Positions 46,986-57,921 are shown, counted from the stretch's first letter. The stretch: 64,000 bases of DNA from Monoplex corrugatus (GCA_030674185.1 JAPXFY010000026.1:42453132-42517131), one strand, 5' to 3'. Program-made: numbers and translations. Notes: a model not told the origin generated them from the sequence alone.

Positions 46986-47626
46986 AACTATCAGTTCAGT
47001 GTCCTTATGATTGTGTAGATCTGAACTTTGTTTGAAACTAGAAAAATCTCTGCCAGCAGCCTGTGGTCCTGCCAGCTACGTTAAGAACCTGACCCTGTCC
47101 AATATAGGAAAGTCCTACTTAAAAGGAGTGGAGTGTGCAATGCCCTAGCACAAATGACTTGAAAGTAAGAAGATCTCTACCAATATGCACAATCCTTACC
47201 AGTACACAACAACCTTTATTTAAAGTATGTCCTTTATTTGGTTACATTGAATCAAACCACCATCTCTGTAATTCAGTTTGTCTAAAAAGCCCTAAGTCGT
47301 GTGAGATGAGAGAGACCTTACTAATCTCAGGTAAGCATTTAGAGAGTGGGTACCATTCCTCTCAGATTTCTACCAGTGCTTTATGTTCCCTAAGTCTGAT
47401 CAGGATAGGTACCTGTTACAACTGGGAAGATTAGAGGCCATATATACCAAGTTTCACAATCCATGCTTGAAATCACACAGTCAGACCACCAGGTAAGAAC
47501 TCTATGTCATCCAAGGCTCAATGAATCAACTGATTATCTTACCACAAAAGGCACTATCTTGCAACAACTCTTATTCTACACCTGACGAAAATCTTCAGGC
47601 AACTATGTCATTACTTTATGCCCCAC
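46986..47626. other. Stomatin intron, non-coding
   Basis: No feature recognised apart from unassigned sequence with no long open frame. Confidence 0.5.
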
Positions 47627-47830
47627 CTGCATGAAATGGCTGATGGCCTCACGGTCAGACAGGATCTCAGACAGGTTCTTGGTGCCCAGAACATTACGGA
47701 GAGTGGTGGCGGCCAGTAGCTGGGTGGAGCGAGCAGAATTCTCCACGTTGTTGATTGAGGAGACGGCATCATTGACGCGGAAATACACAACAGCATCAAC
47801 AGCTACGGTCACGGAGTCACGTGTCAGCAC
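47627..47830 (-). CDS. STOM: Stomatin-like protein, central SPFH exon
   Basis: 68 codons, phase 0 on both sides: VLTRDSVTVAVDAVVYFRVN, an NVENSARSTQLLAATTLRN stretch, VLGTKNLSEILSDREAISHF and MQ. TLRNVLGTKNLS.ILSDRE is the most conserved block of the stomatin family. Acceptor TGTTCTAG, donor CAG|GTGGGG. Confidence 0.98.
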
Positions 47831-47906
47831 CTAGAACACAAAAAGAAAGGAATCAGCAGATCAATAACAACTGGTGAAATCATAATGTGTTTTGATCATT
47901 GCATAC

Positions 47907-48096
47907 TAACCTTTTGACTCCCGCACCCTGTCCACCACCATCCTGCATTGCCAACCATGCTAACAAGCAAAAACTTTATCCTTTGACTCCCTCACCCTAT
48001 CCACCAGCTTCCTGCAGGAAACTGGTGGATAGGGTGAGGGAGTCCAAGGGTTAACTTTTTGCAGTGGTGGAAAGGATGGGGGAGTCAAAGGGTTAA
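47907..48096. repeat. TTAA-MITE, near full-length (copy 9)
   Basis: Left terminus decayed (CTAACCTTTTGACTCCCGC), centre CTTCCTGCAGGAAA, right terminus GGGAGTCAAAGGGTTAA. Confidence 0.9.
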
Positions 48097-48553
48097 TGAA
48101 AACCTGCAAGACAAGACGAGATCTATACAACATTAACATATACATCAAATTAAATGTATTCTTCAGACCATGTTACTACAAAAATAATAGTAAACGACAA
48201 TGTCTTTAAAAAAACAACAACTAATCAACAAATAAACACAAAGTCGAAAATAATAAACAAACAAATAACACCATGACAAACATTTTATACCTGCACTAAC
48301 AATCTCTCATCAAGTCATAAGGTGTGAAAGATGCCAAAAGTTAAAAAAAAAAAAAAAAAGCTGTAAAACTGTTTCATAAAGCCATACTTCAATGTCATTT
48401 GAAATATATATACAAGTCTGAAAGAAAAAAAACATGATTGAAAATTTATTAGGATCTGTCCTTGATCCTGGAGAAGTGTACAATTTAAGCTGCATGTAAG
48501 TCTTGCTTGTCAAAAGTAACACAAAGGAAAATTTTGTGCTGGAAAAGAAATTT

Positions 48554-48554
<1 letters not shown>

Positions 48555-48608
<54 letters not shown>

Positions 48609-48648
48609 AACACACACACACACACACACACACATAAACACACACACC
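48555..48648. repeat. (AC)n microsatellite
   Basis: AC tract with two ATAAAC interruptions in a stomatin intron. Confidence 0.95.
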
Positions 48649-48769
48649 TCCCCCACCCCCATCCAAACTCCTTTCAGCTGATACTAATCCTCCATTCAGA
48701 AATATAAAATAACAAACAATGTCTTAACTCTGTAAAAGCATTTGAACTCTGAACAAGTAAATGTTCACC

Positions 48770-49225
48770 ACTGTTCAGATTATTTCGACCCTAATACATG
48801 TAGGAGAAGTCTTTCAATGGATTCATCATGTTTTGGGCAATTCCATAAACACTCTACTCAAATCTACCAATGATAATCTGACGGGCTCCTTGAGCCTGCA
48901 AAATGCTATGTATGCACTGGAAGGATCTTCCAGTGGAAGCAGTTGGGAGATGGATGGGGGTGAACCTATGAAAGTCTAAGTTGACACCACTAGAATGATC
49001 AGAGCATTAACCCTTTGACTCTTGCATCCTGTCCACCAGCATCTGGCATTGCTAACCATGCTAGCAAAGCAAAAACTTAACTTTGATTCCCTTACCCTAT
49101 TCACCAGCTTCCTGCAGGGTGAAGGAATCAAAGGGTTAAATTTTTGCAGTTGGTAGACAGTGTGTGGGAGTCAAAGGGTTAAGATGGGCAGTAAACAAAC
49201 CAGTTTTTTATGTTGGGGCAGATAC
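48770..49225 (-). repeat. SINE-like family A copy split by a MITE
   Basis: Reverse-strand body (AAATCTACCAATGATAATCT, GACACCACTAGAATGATC, then GATGGGCAGTAAACAAACC after the insertion). The MITE at 49007-49182 sits at the TTAA of AGCATTAAGATGGGCAGT. Confidence 0.65.
49007..49182. repeat. TTAA-MITE inserted in a SINE (copy 10)
   Basis: TTAACCCTTTGACTCTTGC to GGGAGTCAAAGGGTTAA, with a partly deleted centre. Flanking sequence rejoins as a family-A SINE. Confidence 0.95.
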
Positions 49226-49352
49226 TGTATTCAGACATCAATTTTAGGATCCACAGCTATGTCACCAGAACCAGACGATCTTAATGCAGAAAAAGCAGCT
49301 ACGTCAAACGTTATTCTCTAACTGGATGTTACTGTAAGCTTTCAGTGTTTGT

Positions 49353-50044
49353 TTAACCCCTTCACTGCCAAAATGTAAATAAAAAGGTGAATCGTCTGCG
49401 CCACGGAGTTTTAAACGTCTCGACTTAAAATAAAAAAAAATCATATCTCTTCATCCAGCCCAGAAAACCCCACAACACTATAAATTTTCTTGTTCAGTAT
49501 ACTTTACAACATACCAGGAGCAGCAGTACTTTCGTTTTTACGATCGCCAGTGCTAGTAATGTCCACTTCGACTCGTATCTGGGTCAAGTCTGACTTCGGA
49601 CATCAACACAGAAATATCGCCCGCATGCGCTAAATTACCGTCATTTTCACTCTTATCGACAGACTGCAAATCAGAATCAGCTCCACAAGTAACGATTTCT
49701 GCAACTTCTTTTGCTGCAGAAGTTGTTTTTCGGGTCCGATCGACGCTCGGTGTCGAAGCGAGTCCGTCCGCCATTGTTTACACTCGCTGAATAGTAATCA
49801 GCTGTAGGGGGTCACATTTTCAACCGCATGGGCAGAAAAGACCGTAAAACGTCACACATACATAATTAGCATCGATGTGTAGAGGGAATCCTAAAGTTTC
49901 CGTTGATATCTCATACATCACTGAAAGCGTTGGGGTTTTCTGGCTAAAAATAGGAAAAGTCGCCGACCGAATATTCGGTCGGTGGCACTGAAGGCATACA
50001 TTTCTTTCTACCGAATATTCAGTCAGAAGCACTGAACGGGTTAA
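49353..50044 (-). mobile_element. piggyBac-like deletion derivative (692 bp)
   Basis: TTAA at both ends; termini TTAACCCCTTCACTGCCAA and, reversed, TTAACCCGTTCAGTGCTTC. The right end has two copies of CCGAATATTC(G/A)GTC followed by GCACTGAA. Minus-strand ATG 49774 starts MADGLASTPSVDRTRKTTSA and continues as an acidic frame to 49553, in the position of the N-terminal exon of a piggyBac transposase. The remainder of the gene is absent. Confidence 0.75.
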
Positions 50045-50073
50045 AGCCTGAAGATTCTCACATAAGTTTCAGT

Positions 50074-50925
50074 TTAACTTTTTCACTCCATCACCTATCA
50101 AATCGAGCAGCTGCAAAAACTTGACCCTTTCACTTATTCACAGGAAGCTAGTGAGTAAGGCGAGGGAGTAAAAGGGTTAGGTTTTGCTTTGGTTAACCCT
50201 ACCAGACCTTAGCCCCTGAGCGTAATTGTGCCCCCTGCCTGGCCTCCTGAGCAAAATTTTGAAAAAAATGTATATACGATAGAAAACTGTTCATATCATG
50301 CACACCAATGGTTAGAATTATATGAAACGTGGAGAGATTGTAGAAAATAGGCCTACCTTTCATCTAACGCCAGTCCAACCCTCAATCACACAAGCATCTC
50401 CCCTATCACTTGGTTGGGGGGTACGGGCACGCCCCCTTCTTCCAACACTCTGTCTCGACCTACTTCTTTCATTGTCAGAATCATCACTTTCACTCAATGC
50501 TTCATCAACGTAATCATCGTCACTTGAATCGGAAATATATTCCTGATCAAATTCTCCAATCTGCAAAATGTCCACCACTTGTTGAACTGTGAAGCGAGTT
50601 GGCCTCGCCCGTTTACCTGTTGAAGTGCTTGGTTCATCACTAGCTCGCTTCATGGTCAATTTTGCACCCAAATCACCTCAAAATACCATCAACACAAAGG
50701 CAGACAGTTGCAATAGGCTGAACACACGCTCACACGACGCTTAGCAACGGTTCGGTGGCTATTTTTAGCTCTTGATAAAGTGACGATCGTGTGAGTGTGC
50801 TATTCCCGCTATAGCGGGAACTCGGTATATAGTCATTTTCGTCATTCCCGCAATAGCGGGAACTCGGTCTGGTAGGGTTAATAATGCAAGAAGCTGGTGA
50901 ACGGAGTGAGGGTATTAAAGGGTTA
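50074..50925. repeat. Degraded TTAA-MITE split by another TTAA element (copy 11)
   Basis: Left piece 50074-50192 (AACTTTTTCACTCCATCACC ... GTAAAAGGGTTAGGTTTTGC), right piece 50882-50925 (AATGCAAGAAGCTGGTGAAC ... AAAGGGTTA). The 689-bp element at 50193-50881 separates them. Confidence 0.75.
50193..50881 (-). mobile_element. piggyBac-like deletion derivative (689 bp)
   Basis: TTAA at 50193-50196 and 50878-50881; termini TTAACCCTACCAGACC match on both ends for 16 bases. The right end carries two copies of TTCCCGC(T/A)ATAGCGGGAA followed by CTCGGT. Minus-strand ATG 50653 starts MKRASDEPSTSTGKRARPTR, then FTVQQVVDILQ and an acidic DSSDDDYVDEALSESDDSD stretch, like piggyBac transposase N-termini. 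The frame closes at 50360. No catalytic domain remains. Confidence 0.85.
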
Positions 50926-50969
50926 CGAGTGCAAAGATCAGAATTACATAGAAATGTTCTACTTATGTA

Positions 50970-51580
50970 TGTGACCCATTCTCACAAAAGGCACAATAAG
51001 TCTCAGTTTAGGCATTTTTAGGTTTTGGTATCACTATAAAGATTAGAATGTCAGCTTTCAAATGGTACTAAAGTTGACTTTCAGGCTACAAAAACAAAAA
51101 AAGTTATGGGCTTTCAAAGATGACAGGGGTCAAGTCAGCCATTTTGACAAAAACAGTGTTGAAGTGAATAGGTCTGAACTGAAAGGGTATGGTCAGAAAC
51201 TCCTTAGCAACAAGCATTAAATATCAACCAAATCAGCTGAAATTCCATACTTCCCTTGTTTACTTAATTGTCCATCCATCCAAAACAACAAAAAGAAAAA
51301 TTAGTTTAAGAAAAGCATACTTTAATAACCAAAATGTTACAGAACTTGTGAATATTTTGAAAGGAGATAGTAGCACTTACCACACATTAAACCACAAAAA
51401 AAATTATACTTATCGATTGAATTTGACTTTATTGCGTTAGGACATGGAGTAAAAGTGGTTATAGGGCATGAAAATGCAGAAAACTCAAAATTGACAAATG
51501 TGTCCCTGTTCAGAGTTTTCAGCCCACAGCAGCAAAAGGCCTCGCCCGACTTATTGTACCTTTTGTCAGAACGGGTCACA
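50970..51580. mobile_element. TA-flanked TGTGACC element (611 bp)
   Basis: Left end TGTGACCCATTCTCACAAAA, right end reversed TGTGACCCGTTCTGACAAAA; the inverted repeat extends through GG(C/T)ACAATAAG. TA lies on both sides (50968-50969 and 51581-51582), suggesting mariner-type insertion. No transposase inside. Confidence 0.85.
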
Positions 51581-51745
51581 TATGTCGGTTCTGGCCAAAC
51601 TGAACACCAGTGACCAGAGCAGTGAGTCCAAATGAGTTTGAAAAATTATCCTAAACAAGAACAATTCACTATCATTAAATGTTGGTTTCATTGTGGCAAG
51701 ATGAAATGTTTACAAATTATGAAATTCGGTAATGAACAAACTCAC

Positions 51746-51828
51746 CTCCTGAGGAGGAACGTCAAACGACACTGTTCTCAGATCCACCTTGGTGTAAGAG
51801 TCCATGCAAGGCAGGATGAAGAACATTC
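51746..51828 (-). CDS. STOM: Stomatin-like protein, exon after the membrane hairpin
   Basis: GA completing Gly, then MFFILPCMDSYTKVDLRTVS and FDVPPQE before a GTGAGT donor. PC.DS..KVDLRT.SFDVPPQE is the start of the SPFH domain in stomatins. Acceptor CCATGACAG. Confidence 0.97.
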
Positions 51829-52654
51829 CTGTCATGGAGAAAAAAAAATCTTTTAAAGTCCTGATTAAAAGATGAAGACAGAATAAACTGCAAACAAAAA
51901 TTCCTTCAAGCACAGTAACAAAATGAATAGCATCTGAGAATGTGGTATGATACTCAAATCAGCCATGCCTTACCGCCATTTCAATCTTTTCATTACACTT
52001 TTTGGTTTGCAGCATTTTGTCATTCATGAGCAAGAAAAAGGAACCCAGGAACCCTCATCAGTCTCCCTTCCTCTCCCCTCCCCAATTCTTGTGGGACTTG
52101 TCTACCCTGACTGGCTGCTACCCTGTTTCAGTTTAAGTTTCAGTTTCTCAAGATGATGTATCCGCGCTCGGAATGAATTCCATATGCACTCACATCACAG
52201 GTGCCATGTGATGGAGAAGATCCAGAATGATCACGGCACAAGCCTTAAGCCTGTACATAAACCCACGAGCTGGCCAGGTCCTGAAGTCCTACCTAGATAG
52301 TTCCATAATCCTGGGGTTGTAGGGGAGTGAGGTGGCAGAGACCTTAACTTTTCCCGGGGCCAGCACCATGAAGGCGGTGCCCATCCTCTCTCCCTCGCTT
52401 CAAATTCATATTCACTTCTTTTTTTTTAACCAAGACTTCAAAAAGGCAAAAAGGCTAATTGTCTTCAAGGGGTGGGACATAGGAAATCAACCCATCTCTC
52501 CAATGTTTTATACAAAGGCAGCCAGGCAATGCCCTGCTCTTCACGATTTTCAACTGCCGTGGGATCTTAAGCATGCGCAGCCAGAAGGCACACAGGTCTG
52601 ACCTGTTTTTCGTCCCCTTCCGAAGGATTGCCAGAGTCAAGAGCATAGTGCTAC

Positions 52655-52865
52655 AAGTGCATGGGAAGACTGGGACAACACAGTCAAGTCTAATCCCCAT
52701 TATGGATGCATTATTGAGGGTGTTGCTGAAATTTCTAGAACAACAGAATAGGTATCCTTATCTTTCTGGCCTGTGGTAACGACAGCCCTCTCACACAGTG
52801 TCAGTCTAAAATGAAACTCCATAGCATCATTATGGTGATCCCTTCTGACATCAGCACAGAATTGT
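52655..52865 (+). repeat. SINE family B body fragment
   Basis: GGGAAGACTGGGACAACACA, GCATTATTGAGGGTGTTGCT and TAGGTATCCTTATCTTTCTG match the copy at 45785 without its tRNA head. Confidence 0.65.
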
Positions 52866-52902
52866 GAGAAAAAAAAAACTGTATCAGATTCTGTGGCTCT
52901 TC

Positions 52903-53135
52903 ATGATCATCATCATCATCAGGTGCCCTGCCGCATGGCGTTGGCGATCATGGACTTCCATCTGTCTCTATCTCTCGTTGCCCCTAGCATCTCCCCCACC
53001 CTCCTCGTCCCCAGCCACTCTGCAAGTCCGCCCAGCATTTTCTCCCTGGGCCTACCCGGTGCTCTCTTTCCCTCCAGCTTTCCCGTTGTGACCAGGTGCT
53101 CCAAATCCCCCTTCCTCATAAAATGGCCTATAAAT
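52903..53135 (-). mobile_element. 3' end of the GATGAT-tailed LINE family
   Basis: Minus strand encodes MRKGDLEHLVTTGKLEGKRA, PGRPREKMLGGLAEWLGTRR and ATRDRDRWKSMIANAMRQGT then a (GAT)n tail (52903-52919). This is the best-preserved C-terminus of the family in the window. Confidence 0.92.
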
Positions 53136-53720
53136 GCTCTTCATGACCTATTTCAGTGGGTTAGGATTTGTGTTGGAGAGCCAAACTGAGTGGTGTGGTG
53201 TAGTGGGGGTAGTAACACAGGAATGGCACCAAAAATGGGGCAGAAAAAAAAAAGAATGTCTCATGAGTAGAGAGTGAAATATCACCTCCCACGTATTCTT
53301 CAATAAACTCCAGTAAAGAACATATATGAAATATGATATATTACACAAAAATAATCGAGGTTGTGATATGGCCATGCAACAGAAGGTCAGGCCCATTTGT
53401 ATAAAAGGATATGCAAGAACAAAAACAAAACAAAACAAAAAACACCAAAACAAAACAAAACAAAACAAACAAAGCATACAGAAAGACACACGAGTAAGGC
53501 TCATGGCCTAAAATTTGGTAAAACTCTATTCACATTCATTTGAAAAATATATATGGATATAACACTTGTGTTCTCTCTTCCTCTGTCTGAGTAATAAATC
53601 ATTTTCAAGTCTTCCTCTGTCTGAGTAATAAATCATTTTCAAGTCTTCCTCTGTCTGAGTAATAAATCATTTTCAAGTATCGATTTTTCTCTATCATCCA
53701 CATATCTTCTCCAAACCATG

Positions 53721-53727
<7 letters not shown>

Positions 53728-53794
<67 letters not shown>

Positions 53795-53843
53795 TACATA
53801 ACACACATAAATCCTCTCTTTCACATGCATATATATGCTCTCA

Positions 53844-53916
<73 letters not shown>

Positions 53917-53926
53917 AAGCACACAT

Positions 53927-53957
<31 letters not shown>

Positions 53958-54060
53958 TACGTACGCACACACACACACACAACCCTCTCTAACCCATGCA
54001 TAAAAGCTCTCTCTCTCACTCTCAAAAACACATAAATATTATCTGAATTCTGTTCTGTTC

Positions 54061-54159
<99 letters not shown>

Positions 54160-54171
54160 AACACACACACA

Positions 54172-54228
<57 letters not shown>

Positions 54229-54229
54229 A

Positions 54230-54260
<31 letters not shown>

Positions 54261-54297
54261 CACGCACGCACGCATGCACGCACGCACGCACACCACA
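53728..54297. repeat. (CT)n and long (AC)n microsatellites
   Basis: CT run at 53728-53750, AC tracts at 53751-53790, 53843-53990 and 54064-54297. They end 10 bases from the stomatin exon at 54307, with the donor of that exon between. A 43-base direct repeat (core TCTTCCTCTGTCTGAGTAAT) occurs three times at 53576-53677. Confidence 0.95.
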
Positions 54298-54306
54298 ATT
54301 ACCAAC

Positions 54307-54379
54307 CTGGTCCTTTAGCACCACCCGACACCAGACGACCAAGACGATAAATGACTGCTCTCTCATATTCTTGAACAAT
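54307..54379 (-). CDS. STOM: Stomatin-like protein, juxtamembrane exon
   Basis: [24 protein letters not shown] plus one base of Gly. EYERAVIFRLGR..GGAKGPG is diagnostic of stomatin, podocin and MEC-2. The donor GTTGGT is weak and lies beside a long AC microsatellite. Acceptor TGTCCACAG. Confidence 0.97.
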
Positions 54380-54528
54380 CTGTGGACAAAGACCATTCCA
54401 AAAACTGAATCACAATAATCCCTCTACATCGTGCAACATTCTACATTATGCACAAACTGCAATAATTGACTCATTATCATCATCATCATCATGCATTGTT
54501 GTTGTTATTCCTATTGTTACTGTTGTTG

Positions 54529-54723
54529 TTTAACCCTTTGACTCCTGCATGCTGTCCACCAGTACTATGCATTGTCAACCATGCTAGCAAAGCAAGAATT
54601 TAACCCATTGACTCATTCACCCTGTCTACCAGCTTCCTGCAGGAAGCTGGCGGATAGAGTGAGGGAGTCAAAGGGTTAAGTTTTTTCCAGTTGGTCGACA
54701 GGGTGTGGGAGTCAAAGGGTTAA
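54529..54723. repeat. TTAA-MITE, full-length, inserted in R550 (copy 12)
   Basis: TTAACCCTTTGACTCCTGC to GGGAGTCAAAGGGTTAA with a CTTCCTGCAGGAAG centre. Flanks rejoin as GTTGTTTAAAGCTCAGC, the R550 start. Confidence 0.95.
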
Positions 54724-54812
54724 AGCTCAGCTGACAGTGCAGAGCCATATCAAGGCTATAACCATCACAAAATGCAAACAACATCTCTGTTACTGTTACT
54801 GTTAGTTTTTGT

Positions 54813-55142
54813 TTAACCCTTTCCCATTTTATCCTGCTGCAGCCCGCCGACCGGGAAACCCCGCTTTTTATTTACACCCGCCGCAGCCCGCAGCCTGTCA
54901 CTTAGGCCTGGTGGGGAATTTCTATCACGTTCTAAGCACTAGGGGTTACACACACCTTATGAATGAAGTTTCCCATGAAAGTCAGGATTAACCAATGAAA
55001 GAATGATACTGAGTTTGGTACCACACATCGCCTCATTTACAAGATATCGGTCAGCGTCTGACCTTTTCATTCACACGCTTTCGGAAATCTCCGAATACTA
55101 GGAAGAGTTTCTGAGCAGAATCTGCAAATGGGAAAGGGTTAA
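54813..55142. mobile_element. TTAA MITE with perfect 17-bp ends (330 bp)
   Basis: TTAACCCTTTCCCATTT at the left and its exact reverse complement at the right, TTAA at both ends. Internal GC-rich GCCCGCCG/GCCCGCAG segments near the left and a palindrome TTCGGAAATCTCCGAA near the right. Flanks rejoin as TTTTTGTTTAAAGCCTAGCC, the R550 start. No coding content. Confidence 0.92.
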
Positions 55143-55810
55143 AGCCTAGCCAACTGTGTAGAGCCATATCAGGGCTATAACCATTTCAAAACGTACGCAA
55201 TACTTCAACAGGGAAATAATGGAAAATGAAAATTAAGTACACATATCAATGCATTCACGCACATAATCCAAGGAGATGCTCCTGGCGTTGACCACTCTGT
55301 CCAATTTATCACACAGGGGTTTAGAAAACATACCTGAACACAAATGTAAACATAACTAAGGACACTAAAACAACATCTTAATGACCCTGATAAAAAAAAA
55401 AAAAACGAAAAGAAAATTAAGTACACATATAATTCGTGCACATAATCTATGTTCCTGATGCTGACCATTCCATCCAACCCATCTCTTGGGGGTGAGTAAA
55501 AAAAACAACCAAATCTGAATATAAATATAAACATAAATAAAGACACTGACACACTGGCCTATATTACCTAAAATTGCTTCTGCACATAACACTTCTTTTG
55601 AACCAAAAATGCAGTTAATATATGTAGCAAATTATCAATCCTCATAGAAAGTGTGTAAAACTTTACAGCACACATTCAGGTATAAGCAGAAAATGATAGA
55701 AAAAAAAATGACAGGAAGGAAAGGCAGAAATAAGGAGTGCACCAGAAAAGAGGAAATTTCTGGCACAAAATTTCCTCCAGCATCCCCGGCATGGGGATGA
55801 CCCTATGTCA
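55139..55810. repeat. Dispersed repeat family R550, copy with internal duplication
   Basis: Starts TTAAAGCCTAGCCAACTG; the AAAATTAAGTACACATAT block appears twice (55226 and 55410), so part of the unit is duplicated. Confidence 0.75.
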
Positions 55811-55964
55811 CCATAAATCAGTTCTGTATAGCACTAACACTCCATATTCTCTATATCATGCAAATACCACAGTAACTAGCCCTGTTTTACCATAAATCTA
55901 CTTTGCATTGCGCTATTCTCCAAACTCCCTCGGGCTCACTGCCCATCACACATACCGTAAAGTT

Positions 55965-56415
55965 CGGGCTAATGGGTGCACCGGTATATAAGGCGCACCC
56001 ACTAAATTATAGAAAAATCTAAACTATATCCACACATAAGCTGCACTGGTTTATTAGCCGCACTTTTTCAATGGCCAGGTCGATTGCCTTCAACTTGAAG
56101 GCTGCTTCGTAGGCATTATGTCGCATTTTCGGCATGATGAGGGTGTACGCTTGAGCAGAGTAGATCTGAATACAGATCCATATGCTTCAATGTTTGCAGA
56201 TTTGATTTAAACACATGAACAGTTAACTCTTTAACGTGGAGCTCGCCAAAAAATTCATGAACGGTAAACACGATTTTGGTGAGTTAAAGTGATACTAAAA
56301 ATATACAAGAACGTAACGCTCCTGGGATCGGGGAAAATCCACAAATAAGCTGCATCGTTTTTTAAGCCGCAGGGAAAAAAGTCGTGGCTTATAACCCAAA
56401 CTTTACGGTGATCAG
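55965..56415. mobile_element. Short inverted-repeat element with ACCGTAAAGTT ends
   Basis: Left ACCGTAAAGTTCGGGCTAAT, right reversed ACCGTAAAGTTTGGGTTAT. Inside, both ends carry AAGCTGCA and TTAGCCGC/TTAAGCCGC blocks arranged in opposite directions. Non-autonomous DNA transposon; superfamily not assigned. Confidence 0.75.
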
Positions 56416-56469
56416 ATTCTTTAAAAAAACACGGACAATTCCAGCTGTCAGGCAAGCTGACCATGTTCC

Positions 56470-57500
56470 ACTATGTTGTTACACAGAGACTGCATCTTCA
56501 GTATGCGTGCACACTGGGTGTTTCCACGGATCCATGAGCCAGCCTATGACATAACTTACAGCATCTTTAACATGCATATCTGGTATTCTGCATACATATA
56601 CATACGGAGAGGGTTTAAGCACTGGCAGGTATGCACACATGTGGTCTCCATTACTGTCCACACCTTTGACCAAAATCTGGTATAGATCCACAAGTAAAGA
56701 GCTGAGAAAGTCATGCTGAAACATTTCTGTCACAGACAGATGGACACACATACACAAACACATCTTTCTTTGGTTGATATGAAATAATCTCCCTTTTCAA
56801 AACAGAGAGATTAACTCTTTGACTCCCACATCCTATCCATCAACTACAAAACCTTAATCCTTTGAGTCCCTCACCCTATCCCCTTACAACCTTAACCAAC
56901 TCTTCTACCCCATCACATGTTTACACTGAAAGAGGTCTACCATCCCCCCTATATCACTATTAATCAGTTTTGTATAGTGCTAATATTCCATATGCTCTAC
57001 ATCATGCACATACCACAGTAACTGGCCCCGTTTTATCATAAATTCATTTTGCACAGTGCTCTTCTCCAGACTCACGTGGGCTCACTGCCCATCACACATA
57101 ATCAGACTCTTTATAAAAGCAAGGGGAACTGCAGCTGTTAGGCAAGCTGACCATGTTTCACTATGTTGTTGTTATACAGACTGCATCTTCAGTATGCGTG
57201 CACACTGGGTGTTTCCATGGATCGATAAGCCAGCCTATGACATAACTTACAGGATCTTTAACATACATATTTGATAGTCTGCATATAGAGGGTGGTTTAA
57301 CATGAAGGTGGTTTAAGCACTGGCAGGTATGTACACATGTTGACTACATTACTGTCCACACCTTTGACCAAAATCTGATTAAGATCTATCTGTAAAGAGC
57401 TGAGAAAGTCCTGTTCACACATATCTGTCACAGACAGACAGACAGACAGACACACATACACAAACACACCTTTCTCTGGTTGATATGAAATAATCTCCCT
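56470..57500. repeat. Approximate 600-bp direct duplication
   Basis: 56425-56810 and 57105-57516 are similar throughout (ACAGACTGCATCTTCAGTA, GTGTTTCCA, AGCCAGCCTATGACATAACT, AGCACTGGCAGGTATG, ACCTTTGACCAAAATCTG, TTGATATGAAATAATCTCCC). A related fragment is at 46495-46690. Non-coding dispersed repeat of unknown type. Confidence 0.7.
56811..56895. repeat. TTAA-MITE left-arm fragment (copy 13)
   Basis: TTAACTCTTTGACTCCCAC and an inner TTAATCCTTTGAGTCCCTC, ending at CTTAACC; the right half is missing. Confidence 0.75.
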
Positions 57501-57516
57501 TTTCAAAAAAGAGAGA

Positions 57517-57720
57517 TTAACCTTTTGACTCCTGCATGCTATCCACCAACTGCAAAAACTTTTAGCCTTTGAGTCCTAGTCTTTCACCTTATCAACCAGC
57601 TTCCTGCAGAGAGCTGGTGGACAGGATGAAGGACTCGGAATGGGTTAAATTTTTGCTTTGCTAACACGCTTGATGATGCAGAATGCTGGTGGACAGAGTG
57701 TGGGGAATCAATGGTTTTAA
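57517..57720. repeat. TTAA-MITE (copy 14)
   Basis: TTAACCTTTTGACTCCTGC to GGGGAATCAATGGTTTTAA, centre CTTCCTGCAGAGAG; right terminus decayed. Ends about 90 bases from the stomatin exon at 57809. Confidence 0.85.
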
Positions 57721-57808
57721 AAACCAACCTGTGGCCACAGCTGGGAATCAATCTGTATTCCCAAAGCAATATCTAATAACTGACTTTAGACCTGATTTTG
57801 ACACTGAC

Positions 57809-57921
57809 CTTGATACAGATGCAGAGAGAAAAGGGGAAGAAGAGCACCACCAAGACGTAGGACAGAACCATCAGGATGATGCCACAGCAACCAATGTCTC
57901 CATCTGGCTCCTGACCACGGT
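57809..57921 (-). CDS. STOM: Stomatin-like protein, membrane-hairpin exon (first exon seen)
   Basis: The 5'-most stomatin exon visible: two bases of a codon, then RGQEPDGDIGCCG, IILMVLSYVLVVLFFPFSLC and ICIK before GTCAGT. The hydrophobic hairpin with a central Pro inserts stomatin monotopically into the inner leaflet, with both ends cytoplasmic; the CC pair just before it is a likely palmitoylation site. Following exons give the SPFH domain that oligomerises and, in MEC-2/STOML3, modulates DEG/ENaC-type channels. Joined exons give about 265 residues; vertebrate stomatin has 288, so only a short N-terminal exon is missing. The paralogue (STOM, STOML3 or MEC-2) is not resolved. Confidence 0.93.
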
